This document shows positions 1-10,699 of a stretch of DNA of 64,000 bases, one piece after another. Below the pieces are notes generated by a model. The model did no database searches, had not been told where the DNA came from, and saw only the letters and a list, made by a program, of their open reading frames with translations. The first letter of the stretch is position 1. The number at the start of each line of letters is the position of its first letter. The translations under genes were made by a program, and so were the position numbers. Source of the stretch: Hemibagrus wyckioides (taxonomy: Eukaryota; Chordata; Actinopteri; Siluriformes; Bagridae); contig NC_080735.1 of the NCBI RefSeq assembly GCF_019097595.1, positions 16,366,417-16,430,416 on the forward strand. The letters are read 5' to 3'.

Positions 1-535
1 AATGAATGAATGAATGAATGAATGAATGAATGAATGGGTGGATGGATGAATGGGTAGATGGATGGATGGATGAATTGGTGGATAGATGAATGAATGGGTG
101 TGTAAATAGATGGATGGATGGATGGGTGAATGGATGAATGGATGAGTGACTCAATGAATGAATGAATGAATGAATGGGTGGATGGATGGATGGATAGATG
201 GATGGATGTGAAGGCTATTTGTTTTTCTAAATCAATGGAAGGATGAATGAATGAATGAATGAATGAATGAATGAATGAATGAATGAATGAATGAATGAAT
301 GAATGAATGAATGAATGATGAAGTGGTTATAGAATAAAAAATTAATGAGCAAATGAATAAAATGAATGGATGGATGGATGGATGGGTGAATGATGAAGTG
401 GTTATAGAAAGAATGAATGAATGAATTAATGAATGAATGATGAAGTGGTTATAGAATAAAAAAAATTAATGAACAAATGAATAAAATGGATGGATGGGTG
501 GCTGGAAGGATGGATGGATGGATGAATGGACGAAT
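1..535. repeat. AATG/GGAT tetranucleotide array
   Basis: Imperfect (AATG)n and (GGAT)n tracts run almost without break. A short motif, TGATGAAGTGGTTATAGAA, recurs near 317, 392 and 439 and in altered form near 536, so the array has a longer internal period laid over the 4-bp unit. It could be the expanded tail of one of the tRNA-like retroposons whose other copies here end in the same tetranucleotides (see 17140-17600 and 35497-35765). It is not coding. Confidence 0.9.
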
Positions 536-550
536 AATGAAGTGGTTCCA

Positions 551-551
551 G

Positions 552-582
<31 letters not shown>

Positions 583-736
583 TGAGAGAGAGAGAGACAG
601 AGAGTGAGAGGGTTGGTATAGATTCAGTTCTGGATGTTGAGGAGTCTGATGGCTTGAGGAAAGAAACTGTTACACAGTCTGGTTGTGAGAGCCCGAATGT
701 TTCAGTACCTCTTTCCAGATGGCAGGATGGTGAAGA

Positions 737-775
<39 letters not shown>
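551..775. repeat. GT/GA microsatellites around a dispersed repeat fragment
   Basis: A (GT)n tract (about 551-572) followed by (GA)n (573-610) and a second (TG)n tract (741-773) flank an approximately 120-bp segment. That segment reads like a common fish interspersed repeat, recognised from its phrase about 'GAGGAGTCTGATGGCTTG'. The family assignment is from memory and unranked. No gene is seen. Confidence 0.6.
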
Positions 776-788
776 AGGGTCACATTTA

Positions 789-880
789 AAATTGATGTCC
801 CTTTATATATTTCTGTAAAGCCTGCTTTGCGACAGCATCCACAGTTAAAAGCGCCATACAAATAAAACTGAACTGAAAAT
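789..880 (+). mobile_element. LINE-type 3' tail fragment
   Basis: The segment ends in a 3' tail resembling those of fish L2/CR1-like retroelements: a stretch ending AAAAGCGCCATACAAATA followed by an AAACTGAACTGAA tail. The same tail type appears inverted at 3946-4230 and in forward orientation at 59515-59665. Only the 3' UTR is left, with no coding sequence. Confidence 0.5.
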
Positions 881-3070
881 AATGATAGTGTTTTATCGCT
901 CTTATACCACAACAAATTCTAACAAGTTATTAATTCTTTAGCATAGTTCTGAGATTAGGGAAACTGCTGTTATATAAAAGGAATAAAACACTTAGTTATT
1001 AAATAATGACACGTTTGTAGCTAGGTTTATTGTGTTATCGATGTTGTTAAGGCAGCTACACTATCAGTAGTTAAGTTTAATGCTGTGGAATGAAACAAGA
1101 TTTATGAATTACGTAAACAGTCATGTTTTATTCCTTACTTAATGGATGGCTGGGATTCATCCTTCATCTGCAAATCTATGAGATGCTTTTTAGAAATGGA
1201 ACTTGGCTTGTAAGTGTGTTGAATTGCTGATCCAGGTAAATGCAATCCCAACGTTGGTGAAGGAGCCAAAAGACTAAGTGAGTTAATGAAAGAACCAACT
1301 GAACCACAGCCTGGGGGGAGCTGGTAAGTGCATGCTTTTTTTTTTTTTTCCTGGCTGCATGATTTAAGGAGTCCAAATCTTTAGAGACCAAATGAGTATC
1401 GTGAAACAATGGGAGGGGAAAAAAAAAAAGAAAAGAAAGAAAGTAGGAACCCAATAACAATCAGCACTTTTTAATGATGACGCATGCACAAACTGAGCTA
1501 TGAGACCGGTACACAGACCGGTCCCTGGTGCTATTCACATCAGATTTGCAAACAGATGAGATGATGATGAATCGAAAAATCAAAAAAAATATATGCAGAA
1601 TATTTTTTTGGGGGGATTCTCCCTTGCTATGTCCGTTTAGCTCCCTGCATATCCAATGTCCTCTAATGCAGACGCATTACAGCTGCTTAGCCAGCAGAAC
1701 CCAATTCAAGAAACGGCACCGACTGGAAGCCGGCTTCTGCATTAAAGACTCGCTTTCCTTCAAAACTCCGGGCTTTCAGTCAATCGATAAATTACATGCG
1801 GCAGATCTGGTATGCATGATAGCATCGAATGACCTTTCGAACGTCCGCATATAAATATGCTGTCCTGCACGCACTAGTCTAAGTGTGAAGGAGTGTTGAC
1901 TTGTTTGTGTGGGTAGTGGTATTTTCATACCCAGAGATCATTAGATGGCATTTAGGGAAGCTATATTGGGCATAACCATCTGTATTATGGACTTTCTCAA
2001 GGACAGTCAGGTATGTGCCAAGTATGACTGTAAGCCAGTAAGGGTAGGTAGGGTTTTAGTTTGTTCCCTGCAAACTTAGCGATAGCAGGAAAAGCAAACG
2101 AACAGACGTTTGAAAGTGAAGGAGTAACGCAAGGAATCATCTCCTGCAAATAAATCTTTCACAGCCTGAACAGATGAAGCCTCTAGCATTTACCAGATTG
2201 AAAGGACAAACAGGAGGCATGCCAGACTTTACTCATCACTTTCGCCCAAAACTTTCTCACACTGAAGAGCTTTACCTATCACGTACACATCCAAAAATAT
2301 CCTCACAGTCACACAAAAAACGCCTCGTCTCTATTTTACCTTTCCCTAATGTACTCTATCACCCGGGCTCAAGGCAAGGTCAGGTAAGGAAGGATTATTG
2401 TTTATTGTCATTGTATACAGTACAAAGAAATTCAGCTGGCAACATTCAGACAGCAACAAGGCCGTCTACATATAAAAGTAGGAAGGAATTTAAATAAAGT
2501 TAAAAAGGATTGAGAATAGAGAGCACTATTCAAATGGAGACTACAAATTATACCAGAGCAATTTAATAGTATTTTTCTTGTATTTGTTTGTTTATTTGTT
2601 TAGTTTTTCTTTCTTACTAAATAGATAAAAAAAATATATGTGTTATTCTTTGGTACATGGAAAATTTCTGGAATACATGAATAAAAAAAATTCTCACCAC
2701 GCTGAATTGAGAAGGGATGAAGCGTAGGGATGAGTAGTTTTAATAAATAATAATACACAGACAATTAAATAAACATTAATAAAGCTGTTATTTAAGCTAG
2801 GATATCTACAAATATCTGACGTAGGTTTAGTTTGTCGTAGGTTTTGCCATGTTAACTTTCCCAATGAAACAGGCTTCCAGTACATTTTTATAGTGGGGTA
2901 GACCGGGGTCAGTTGTTAGTCTATCGCTCACGCTAGTCAGCAACAAGCTATTGTGGTGACACTCTTTCTGAGCATGCTCAGTAGCATCCTCTGTGGATTT
3001 ATCATCAGGTTTTGCACTTTACTAAAAAAGTAAATCTATGGAAGTAAATCTACTTATCTGAAGAAAAAAA
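881..3070. other. Upstream intergenic sequence, no gene seen
   Basis: AT-rich single-copy-looking sequence with short homopolymers (T tract near 1336, A tract near 1421). A small perfect hairpin, GACCGGT-ACACAG-ACCGGTC, lies near 1504-1523. About 2388-2460 looks like a fragment of a fish dispersed repeat (TTTATTGTCATTGTATACAG). The open frames here are short, lack recognisable domains and are not supported as genes. Confidence 0.5.
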
Positions 3071-3075
3071 TAATT

Positions 3076-3257
3076 AAAAATGTATTTATTTATTTATTTA
3101 TTTATTTATCTATCTATCTATTATTTATTTAATTGTTAATTATTACTTTGTTAATTATTTATTTATTTGTTTGTTTATTTATCTATTATTTATTTAATTG
3201 TTAATTATTAATTTGTTATTTATTTATTATTTATTTATTTGTTTATTTATTTATTTT
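3076..3257. repeat. TTTA-rich simple repeat
   Basis: Repeated (TTTA)n and (TCTA)n blocks separated by a twice-used AATTGTTAATTATTA motif, so the tract contains a tandem duplication of about 60-70 bp as well as the tetranucleotide. Confidence 0.85.
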
Positions 3258-3489
3258 TCTTAACTAGGGACACCAGGTTGACAATGCAGTGTTAGCTAGC
3301 TGGCAGATTTCAACATGGCCGAAATTTGTGATCATTGTAATAGTGTACATTTAAGTGTTTAATCTATTAAACAAAAAAAATTGTTCCCTACCTGGAACAC
3401 TTAGAACCAACCATATCAGCTGTTCTCCATCTCATAAATATAATCGTGTCATTCGGTGGTCAACATTTAGCCAGTCTAACAACAAACTG

Positions 3490-3790
3490 ATTAAGAAGGA
3501 GAAGCTGTGCAGTGGTTAGCATTGTTCTCTAACAGCTCCAGGGTTCTCGGTTGCTTCCTTTTTGTAGTTTCATGTGATACACGGATATCATCCTGCTGTC
3601 ATACCAGTAAAACCATGCTAAAAAACACACAGGTAGATGAATTGGCTATGCTGCTATAATTGAACCTAGGTGAGAATGACTGAAACAGACTGGTGTTCCA
3701 TCCCAGGGTCCTTCTGGTCTTGCCGCCCAGTGTTGGCTCCAGATTCGCCGGGACTCAGGCCAGTTCTTTAGTCCATGATAAAAATGTGCA
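3490..3790 (+). mobile_element. Decayed tRNA-like retroposon, probable
   Basis: Begins with a box-A-like GCAGTGGTTAGCATTGTTC and continues with CAGCTCCAGGGTTCTCGG, the head of an abundant fish tRNA-derived retroposon. The remainder is strongly diverged but keeps the order of that family, including GGTGTTCCATCCCAGGGT. Better copies of what I take to be the same family lie at 17360-17600, 35497-35765 and 56120-57620. Assignment is from pattern memory. Confidence 0.4.
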
Positions 3791-3825
3791 AACAATATAC
3801 ACATGGTCTCCCAAAATTCTCGCAC

Positions 3826-3945
3826 ATAGAAGAAGCTAACACTTTTTTATGTTCAAAATGTCTTTCAAAAATTTTCATTTTTTTCATGTTTATATTGTAG
3901 ATTAGCTTTTGAGAATGCCTTGAGGAGAAAAGGAGAAGGTATTGA
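3826..3945. other. Possible transposon end, unassigned
   Basis: AT-rich stretch starting ACACATGGTCTCCCAAAATT. It could be the terminal part of the mariner-like element whose transposase fragment lies at 4338-4560, with the LINE tail at 3946-4230 inserted between them. This is inference from order only. Confidence 0.25.
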
Positions 3946-4230
3946 ACTTCAATTCAATTCAATTCAATTCAATTCAATTTATTTGTATAGTATTTATTTA
4001 TAAGTCATTTTTTACTCAAAGCAGAAGTAACACTCAAAAAATACATAAAGGTTTAAGGTACTAAATCTAAGTATACTATCAATTAAGTTACTATTTATCC
4101 CTAACGAGAAGCCTGAGGTGAAGGTGATGAGGAAAAAGTCTCTGAGATGATATGAGAAAGAAACCTTGAGGCTCAGAAGGGAACCTCATCCTCATTTGGG
4201 TGACACTGGATCACAGTAAATAAAGTAAAT
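3946..4230 (-). mobile_element. LINE-type 3' UTR fragment with pentanucleotide tail
   Basis: On the minus strand the segment ends in (ATTGA)n, seen here as repeated TTCAA units at 3946-3978. It is preceded by a long 3' UTR containing, read on the plus strand, the typical GAAAGAAACCTTGAGGCTCA and CCTCATCCTCATTTGGGTGA. A forward copy of the same region is at 59515-59665. No reverse-transcriptase coding remains. Confidence 0.55.
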
Positions 4231-4337
4231 GTTGATAGATATGTCCTTTCTACAACATCAACCATGAGCTCCTGAAGAACTAATAGGTCAGTGTAGTTTC
4301 TGAGTTCATTATAGACTTAGCACTAATTTCTTCCCGC

Positions 4338-4560
4338 AGAAAGCTGACCGATGTGACGGCAGTTCAGAGACGGTGTGCTTCTATTCACTTGAAATCATTC
4401 TCACAGATGCATCAGGAAACTGTCACAAGGTTGTGATGGACTTTAACAGGAAACATGGCCAGCACATGATACACGACACTGGACAGATTCAAAAAGACTG
4501 GAAGTGTTGCAGAACATCCGATAAATGGACGTCCAGAAATGTCCAGTAACGAATACACAA
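4338..4560 (+). pseudogene. Mariner/IS630-type transposase fragment, degraded
   Basis: Plus-strand translation gives HKVVMDFNRKHGQHMIHDT followed, after a frame disruption, by a piece like FKKTGSVA. Both belong to the N-terminal helix-turn-helix region of a mariner-like transposase family common in fish. The frame is broken and no catalytic domain is present, so it cannot be functional. Confidence is limited because the match is from memory. Confidence 0.4.
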
Positions 4561-4591
4561 TGCTTATGAGTATTGGGACAACTTGTATTTA

Positions 4592-5187
4592 CACCGATCA
4601 GCCAAAACATTATGAGCAGTGAGAGGTGAAGTGAATAAGACTGATGATCTCCTCATCATGGCACCTGTTAGTGGGTGGGATATATTAGGCAGCAAGTCAA
4701 CATTTTGTCCTCAAAGTTGATGTGTTAGAAGCAGGAAAAATGGGCCAGTGTAAGGATTTGAGCGAGTTTGATGATGAAGGACCAAATTGTGGTGGCTAGA
4801 CCACTGGATCAGAACATCTCCAAAACTCTGCAGCACTGGTGGGGTGTTCCTGGTCTGCAGTGGTCAGTATCTATCAAAAATATCCTTTAAGTCCTGTAAC
4901 TATCCTTTAGGTCCTGTAAGTATGTCCTGTAAGTGTCCTTTAGGTCCTGTAAGTATCCTTTAGGTCCTGTAAGTATGTCCTGTAAGTATCCTTTAAGTCC
5001 TGTAAGTATCCTTTAAGTCCTGTAAGTTGCGAGGAGGGGCTAACATCTTGGTGCCAGATCCCACAGCACACACACAGCACAGGGATCTAGTGGAGTCCAT
5101 GCCTCAACGACTTAGGGCTGTTTTGGCAACAAATGGGGAACCAACACAATATTAGGCAAGTGGTCATAATGTTATGCCTGATGGGTG
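4592..5187 (+). mobile_element. Tc1-like non-autonomous copy A (deletion class III)
   Basis: Starts CACCGATCAGCC after a TA and ends GATGGGTG before a TA, matching Tc1 inverted termini and the TA target duplication. The 5' part keeps the transposase start region (diverged) through the VSIYQK helix. The middle is lost, and the 3' part encodes the C-terminus of the transposase. The junction, TATCCTTTAAGTCCTGTAA, is shared with copy B at 11213-11669. In this copy the junction has expanded into a tandem array at 4884-5030. Confidence 0.9.
4884..5030 (+). repeat. Approximately 20-bp minisatellite inside Tc1 copy A
   Basis: Seven or so imperfect copies of a unit around TATCCTTTAGGTCCTGTAAG, some shortened to TATGTCCTGTAAG. 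Copy B has a single unit at the same place, so the expansion happened inside the element after the deletion class had formed. Confidence 0.9.
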
Positions 5188-5243
5188 TATATTCCTTACT
5201 CGAGATGAATGGAGATGTTATAACACTTAAAGTGTTTGTATAT

Positions 5244-5246
5244 TTG

Positions 5247-5320
<74 letters not shown>
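5244..5320. repeat. (TA)n microsatellite
   Basis: An uninterrupted TA dinucleotide tract of about 38 units in otherwise unremarkable upstream sequence (5190-5560), in which I see no gene. Confidence 0.95.
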
Positions 5321-5321
<1 letters not shown>

Positions 5322-5559
5322 CAGACAGATGGACCTGTGTCATAAACTGTCTATCTATAACATTTTGCTAAGATGTGTTACTCATAAGAGGACAGATGTC
5401 ACTGACTTGGGGAGAAAAAATAATAGTTGGTCCACTGCAGACTGTTTTTTTTTTGTTTTTGTTTCTTTAATGGTTTAGGGGTGAGAAGGGTAAACCTGCC
5501 ATCCACCAATCACCCACTTCCTATAGAATACGACTCAGTGTAGGTACGGATCTCCATCT

Positions 5560-5914
5560 CAGTCATGACGGCGCGTGTTGGTTCCTGCTTTTCATTCGAC
5601 TCCCTCCTTTTCTTTTATTGACTAGAAAATCAGCTAATGAGAGAAGGCACCACACCTGAGGGAACAGTGTTTTCCGCATTAGCAAGAAAAAAAAAAGAAA
5701 AGAAAAGAAAACCTGCCTTAAGCTCCGTGGAGAGAGAAAGCTCGCGCACTCGCTCGCGCGCCTCGGCTTTAGTCGCGTGAGCGCGCGGACACCCTCTAGT
5801 GCCGGAGCTCTTTTTGCGAAAATTATCTTTTTCTCCGGCGCGCGCCGCGGCGAAGGGGAGAATAAGAGAGAGCTTAAAAAATAGTGTTTGTTTTTCTTTT
5901 TTTTTTTATTAATG

Positions 5915-5946
<32 letters not shown>

Positions 5947-6180
5947 ACTACTACCTCCTGAAGACCGCATCACGGTCCAGTCGACGTCTGGAAGGAAGGA
6001 GAGCACAGTCGACGTCTGCTTCTTCTTTTTTTTTTGCGGAGAGTTTGGCGCCAAAGAGGAGTAAAAAATAAATAAATAAATAAATAAACGGCTCGCGCCT
6101 CCATCCTCGCGCACCCCTCGAGACGTTCTTCTGAGTGAAAGATGTGCGCGTGAGGTCAAAAACAACGGCGGGATTTTGAC
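5560..6180 (+). promoter_or_regulatory. epha6: CpG-rich putative epha6 promoter region
   Basis: CpG-dense core at 5735-5860 (for example CTCGCGCACTCGCTCGCGCG and GGCGCGCGCCGCGGCG) in an AT-rich surrounding, with a second CpG patch at 6090-6170. It lies 0.4-1.0 kb upstream of the start codon and is free of transposons. This is what an unmethylated CpG-island promoter of a developmental receptor gene usually looks like. No TATA box can be assigned and the transcription start is not determined. A (TTC)n tract at 5925-5946 and (AAAT)n at 6066-6088 lie within it. Confidence 0.5.
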
Positions 6181-6226
6181 AAGAGAGAGAAAGAGAGAGA
6201 GCGAGAGAGAGAGAGAGAGAGAGAGA
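6179..6226. repeat. (GA)n tract in the 5' UTR/promoter region
   Basis: A purine run of mostly GA dinucleotides sits just downstream of the CpG-rich block. GA tracts at vertebrate promoters can bind GAGA-type factors; whether this one does is unknown. Confidence 0.85.
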
Positions 6227-6229
6227 CAC

Positions 6230-6537
6230 TGTGGTGATGTCCTGAGGACCTCATGTTAATATATCTCCGTATTTAATATAAGGAGAAGAGGAAGAAGAGG
6301 AGGAAGAAGAAGAGGTTGTTAAAGAGTCTCTCGCTGACTGGATAAAATCCTTACAGGACAAGTTTCATGCACCGAGCTATGGATTGGTGTTTAAGGCGCA
6401 TAGCCGCGGTCCATCGGCCATTTCAAACGATTTAAAGTAGTTTAAGGAATTTATAACCATCATTGGTAATCTGTTTCTTTTCACACAGGATCCTGTGCTG
6501 TGCTGGATACTTAAAACAAACAAACAAACAAACAACA
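6230..6537 (+). other. epha6: Putative epha6 5' UTR
   Basis: Sequence between the promoter-like block and the first ATG of the signal-peptide frame. A good acceptor-like site, CTGTTTCTTTTCACACAG, ends at 6488, so the coding exon may begin there and be spliced to an upstream non-coding exon. A continuous 5' UTR is equally possible. Immediately before the ATG lies a CAAA-rich stretch ending AACAACA. Confidence 0.4.
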
Positions 6538-6616
6538 ATGACTTTTCAACTAAGAATCTGCCTCAGTTTTGCGTTCATGGGAGTAACGTTAACGGAGCCC
6601 GAGCATCCCAACCAAG
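6538..6616 (+). CDS. epha6: EPHA6 exon 1: start codon and signal peptide
   Basis: Encodes 26 residues plus the first base of codon 27. The sequence MTFQLRICLSFAFMGVTL is a short hydrophobic signal peptide, followed by TEPEHPNQ. The ATG at 6538 is the first in this frame and has an A at -3. The exon ends CAA G before a GTGCGT donor, i.e. phase 1. The split codon completed by exon 2 gives NQVVLLDTT, the start of the Eph ligand-binding domain and typical of EPHA6 in particular. The N-terminal signal sequence itself is not conserved between vertebrates, so the start is supported by position, hydrophobicity and exact splice phase rather than by similarity. The protein enters the secretory pathway and ends up in the plasma membrane. 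Confidence 0.8.
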
Positions 6617-6662
6617 GTGCGTTTACCTTCCGGTCGACTGATGGGTTTATATATATGATCAT

Positions 6663-6664
6663 AT

Positions 6665-6699
<35 letters not shown>
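6663..6699. repeat. (TA)n just inside intron 1
   Basis: TA tract beginning about 45 bp after the exon 1 donor, interrupted once. Its closeness to the splice site is notable because length variation could affect donor context. Confidence 0.9.
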
Positions 6700-6700
<1 letters not shown>

Positions 6701-6956
6701 ATCATAAATCCTGTACCTTCGTTGCTACACTATATCTCACCTACAGACCGTTTATTATTATGTAACGCTGTTAACTCGAAATCTGCGCTGCAATGATATT
6801 TCCATCTCATGTCATGAATCAGGTTTATTCTGAGTGTAAATCCACAGGGATATTTATTTATTTTTATTTTTTTTTTATTTTGCCTCATAACATCAAACTG
6901 TTTAGATGAAACAGATATGGGAGGCTTGTTCCAGTTCAGCCCGTAGGTGTAATAAA

Positions 6957-6957
6957 G

Positions 6958-7000
<43 letters not shown>

Positions 7001-7089
7001 GCCTGAAACTGTACTTTCCCCTTGTTGCTGGGGTGGTATGGATCTTTCATGGGAAACATGAATATACAGTGTGTGTGTGTGTGTGTGGG
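6957..7089. repeat. GA and GT microsatellites
   Basis: (GT)n(GA)n at 6957-6997 and (GT)n at 7069-7088 within otherwise non-repetitive intron. Confidence 0.9.
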
Positions 7090-8200
7090 AAAAGTCAGGA
7101 ACCCACCAGTGGGAATACGCGTACACGTGATCCAGGGGTTGAGAAAGTGCCCAAATGATAAATATGAAATGTTGTTATTACCCTCTTTGAACTTATCAGA
7201 CACGATGAAGTAAACCTCCAAGACCACTTTGGTGCACCTCCCAAGGTGCGAAAGATGCTCCCTCGAGCCTTGGTTTCCTCCGGAGCAACTATGACAAGTA
7301 GAGCGAGGCGTCTTTATTGTACGAAAGCGTGTCATGAGACACGGGAAAGTCGATGATCTAACTTGCCAGTTATGGATTTCAGCATTTCTACGTCACATAC
7401 GCAAACCATTTTTGCTCACCGTGTAGAAGGCAGACAAAAATCTTGTGCTTGTATTTACAAGTCGGAAATATACACAAGACCAGATCTAAACATCAGATAA
7501 GGAGGGTGTTCTTATTTCTTATTTTAGTAGCCGAAATTTGGGATCTTTTTATTATTTATTTAACGTGTTTTCATGCACGTGTAACCCGGAGCAGATCTCG
7601 CGTAGACTTGATCTGAAAGAGACGTCACCGTTGCACGCGTCTGATGCCTTGCATAATTTGCAGACTCGCAGAAATTCCGCTCGGTCGCCGAAGCGTCTCA
7701 GATTTCCGTATCGGTGTAAAAATAGTACGTCTGCCGCTTTATACGTCTGTTGCGTTTGCACTCGATAACTAGTTTTCCACTCGGCATGGTCAGTCTAGGC
7801 ATTAAGAGTTTCAGATTTCCTTCCCTGTCTCTGCCTATAGATTTCCTTCTCGAACCGCAGACAGATAGTGAAGTTGCCGTCGTGTCCTCCGGTTTGTTGT
7901 GAATATATCGATCGGCCGTTATCTCTAGCCATATGATAATGCGCGGCATGGATTCATCAGGGTTGGGAGAGAAAAAAAATAAATAAATAAATAAATAAAT
8001 AAATAAATGAATAAACATTTCAAGGTCATTATTTTCTGTTCACACTGGGGAAAATAAAATGAATTGGAAAAAATTTTTTTCTTCCCACGTGTAAAAGCTA
8101 CAAGTAAGCAATTTAAGGCTGACTCATTTCCACTAACATTAAATTAACACCTACTGTAGATAAAAAACCAGAAGAGCAGGGGAGCACCACACATCAGTTC
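7090..8200. other. Intron 1 sequence without recognisable elements
   Basis: Moderately GC-balanced sequence with several CpGs (7560-7920), an (AAAT)n tract at 7974-8010 and no transposon signature I recognise. Open frames here are under 110 codons with no domain. The CpG content makes 7550-7930 a modest candidate for a conserved regulatory element. Confidence 0.4.
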
Positions 8201-8205
8201 AGGCC

Positions 8206-8207
8206 AG

Positions 8208-8240
<33 letters not shown>
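8206..8240. repeat. (TG)n microsatellite
   Basis: About 16 TG units in intron 1. Confidence 0.95.
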
Positions 8241-8241
<1 letters not shown>

Positions 8242-9350
8242 TGTGGAGAGATAAAGACAGTGAGCGGAACAGAATTTGTGTAGGATGTACTACAGACAGA
8301 AGCGATTAAAATCCACCTCAGTCCTGAAATCCAACACAATAGCCAATTGTTTTTATTTATAAGCCGCTCCTCATCCTCATCCTCATCCTCATCCTCGTTC
8401 AGAGGACCGTCTCAAAAAGAAAACAGACTATTCCCATTATCTAATATCTCTAAAGAATGGCGATGAGTAGACTGATTACAAAAAATACTAATAAATAGGC
8501 TTATTTTTAAACATAGGGTCACTGAAGACATTCATCCGCCACCGCGACTACACACCTACAGGCTCATGTCCGGCACAGCATGGCGTCGATTATAATTGGC
8601 TCCAGCAGGGACGGGAAGCAAACATACTCATGTTACAACACAGGAACAAAACTTTGTTATGATGCAGCAGCCGTGAAACATCATTTCCGCCGCCATTAGC
8701 TGCAGCGGGGTCACATTCAACAACAACAACAACAACAACAAAAGTTGCTGCTGTATGTGGAGCCTGAGACATAACGCCGTCTCCTGTATAGACCAGGCTG
8801 AGACTGCCGTGTTTTGGAAAGTGGTCCTGCGTCATAGTCATGCTGAATGTATTTAAAAAACTAGGCTAAAGTGAGGGAGACAGTGTGCAGAAAGGGATTG
8901 ATTGAAAGGATGTGCATTTTTCCACCGGAGCGAGGTTCTGCCCTTCAGCCTCTGACTCGGGAAATCAATGCAACTTTAAATGAGTGGCATGTGAATAGTA
9001 ATTGGCCCGACTCCTCATTCAGCAGTAAAATAGCAGCGTTTATCCTATTGTTAGTATTTAGTATTATTAGGCTTTAATCTTGTTTATTTATTTATTTATT
9101 TTTTCAATAATATGAGATGATATCAGGAGATTCTCATAATTTTTCAGGCAGTATTTTAAATAAATTCCAGTGAACCCTGTGTAAGGGTTTGTTTTATAAG
9201 TAGAATACAACTGATCAAATGTAAGTGCATTGTTTTATTAAAGTACGTTAAAATGTCACGTCACTTGCTCATGCTGTCACAGAACAGATGCACACATCTG
9301 GCGGAAAGTGCTATCTGCCCTCTGCCACATGCACGAGCTCAAAGACTGCC
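8241..9350. other. Intron 1 sequence; short simple repeats only
   Basis: Contains a TCATCC hexamer repeat (8366-8398) and a (CAA)n tract (8719-8742). Otherwise no mobile-element or gene signature is evident. Confidence 0.5.
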
Positions 9351-9351
9351 T

Positions 9352-9646
9352 GGTGATTGACATTATGACCACCTTCCTAATATTGCGTTGCTGACCCGTC
9401 CTGCACGGTGTATTCTGACACCTTTCTATCACAACCAGCATTAACTTCTTCAGCAGTTTGAGCAACAGTAGCTCGTCTGTTGGATCGGATCACACGGACC
9501 AGCCTTCTCTGCCCGCGTGCATCAATGAGCCTTGGCCGCCCATGACCCTGTCTCCGGTTCACCACTGTTCCTTCCTTGGACCACTTTTGATAGATACTGA
9601 CCACTGCAGACCGGGAACACCCCACAAGAGCTGCAGTTTTGGAGAT
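9352..9646 (-). mobile_element. Tc1-like fragment, copy C (deletion class I)
   Basis: Minus-strand translation gives [18 protein letters not shown], then [16 protein letters not shown], then RSNRRATVAQ, the bipartite DNA-binding domain of a Tc1 transposase. It then jumps directly to the extreme C-terminus (TQY stop). The catalytic DDE domain is gone. The deletion junction, GACGGGTCAGCA, is the one in copies D and F. The 5' end of the element and its TIR are missing beyond 9646; the other end is eroded. Confidence 0.85.
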
Positions 9647-9649
9647 ATA

Positions 9650-10254
9650 GTGCAAGTATAAATGGTGTATAAATTCGCCCCACTCTGGAGCCCCGTGAGG
9701 GCTTTTATTAGCACTGATCATCTCCACTATAAAGAGCAACCAGCAAGTAACTGAGCGAAAGGTGAAGAAAAAAAGTCTACTTTTTTAAAAATCACTTCTT
9801 TTCTTTTGCTCCTGAAACTGAATCGATGCAGGTTTTCGAACGAAACCGTACCTCTTTATTTAGCAGTGTGATGTTTCACCTCACTAGCAGTTCACTTCTC
9901 ACATTCAGGCTGCTTTTGGACTAATCTAGGATCAGGCTTTTTTTTTTTTTTACCCAAATCCTAGCCTCAGATACTTTATGAAAAACCTTCATAGGGTGAC
10001 TGACTCCAACAATCCTTCTAATCAGTCCCACGCACTGTAGGGTCTTCTTGTGAGTGGTGATTGGAGAGGCGTAGCACTCTCGACCATGGTCATTTCTATC
10101 CTCTTCCTCACGCATTAACCGGGCCTCCACGCAGCTGCTTGTCACCAGCAGCATTGAGAGCGGATGAAAGCCCGGCTAATCCACTTTGAGACAGAACGGC
10201 ACCAATAAGAGTGCATAAATGATGCTGGCTGGGGCTGTATCGGTCCAGCCGTGG
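9650..10254. other. Intron 1 sequence, nothing recognised
   Basis: Non-repetitive apart from a T tract near 9938. No gene, RNA gene or transposon signature is seen. Confidence 0.4.
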
Positions 10255-10505
10255 GAGGATGATGAGAGGGAGATGCAGAGAGAGCAAGAAGATTATAGAA
10301 ATGTAAAGATGGAAGGGAAGAGGGAGGGCAATATAGAGGCAGAGCTGGGGAGATGGATGGAGAGACAGAAGAAGAGAGACGCAAGGGGAAAGGAAACAAT
10401 ATAGAGACAGACAGAGGGAAAGAAAGATAGAGAAAGAGGGTTGTCAGAAAGTCGGAGGCAGTGAGAATGGAGAGAGCAGAGGAACAAAGAGGCTCCAGAA
10501 GCCAA
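10255..10505. repeat. Polypurine (GA-rich) tract
   Basis: About 250 bases in which the plus strand is nearly all A and G, with irregular GAGA, GGGA and AGAGAGAC motifs. Long purine-pyrimidine asymmetric tracts of this kind can form triplex DNA. It is not coding, although frames stay open in it. Confidence 0.8.
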
Positions 10506-10699
10506 AATAGCTCTTATTCATTTAGAACTTACTTCACTGTATGCATGGATGGAGAATAGTGTGACTAGCGTGAAAAGAACTAGACTATAAGGCTAGGAGT
10601 GTTTATATGTGTAAGGGATGGTTACGTCTGTTTCAGCGACAGACGAAAATTTCAATACCTAGCAATAAAATTTAAAATCTCCAAAGAAGTAGTGCCAGA

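Noticed and set aside
5563..6229. 200- and 92-codon minus-strand frames upstream of epha6
   Set aside because: Low-complexity Lys/Glu/Ser runs from A-, TTC- and GA-tracts in the CpG-rich block; no domain, antisense to the likely promoter.
6730..7335. 201-codon minus-strand frame in intron 1
   Set aside because: Contains Ser/Leu and Thr/His runs from GA and GT repeats, no recognisable domain and no splice or promoter evidence.
9377..9739. 120-codon minus-strand frame as a stand-alone DNA-binding gene
   Set aside because: It is Tc1 copy C: helix-turn-helix remnant with the class I deletion and a non-homologous N-terminus from flanking intron.
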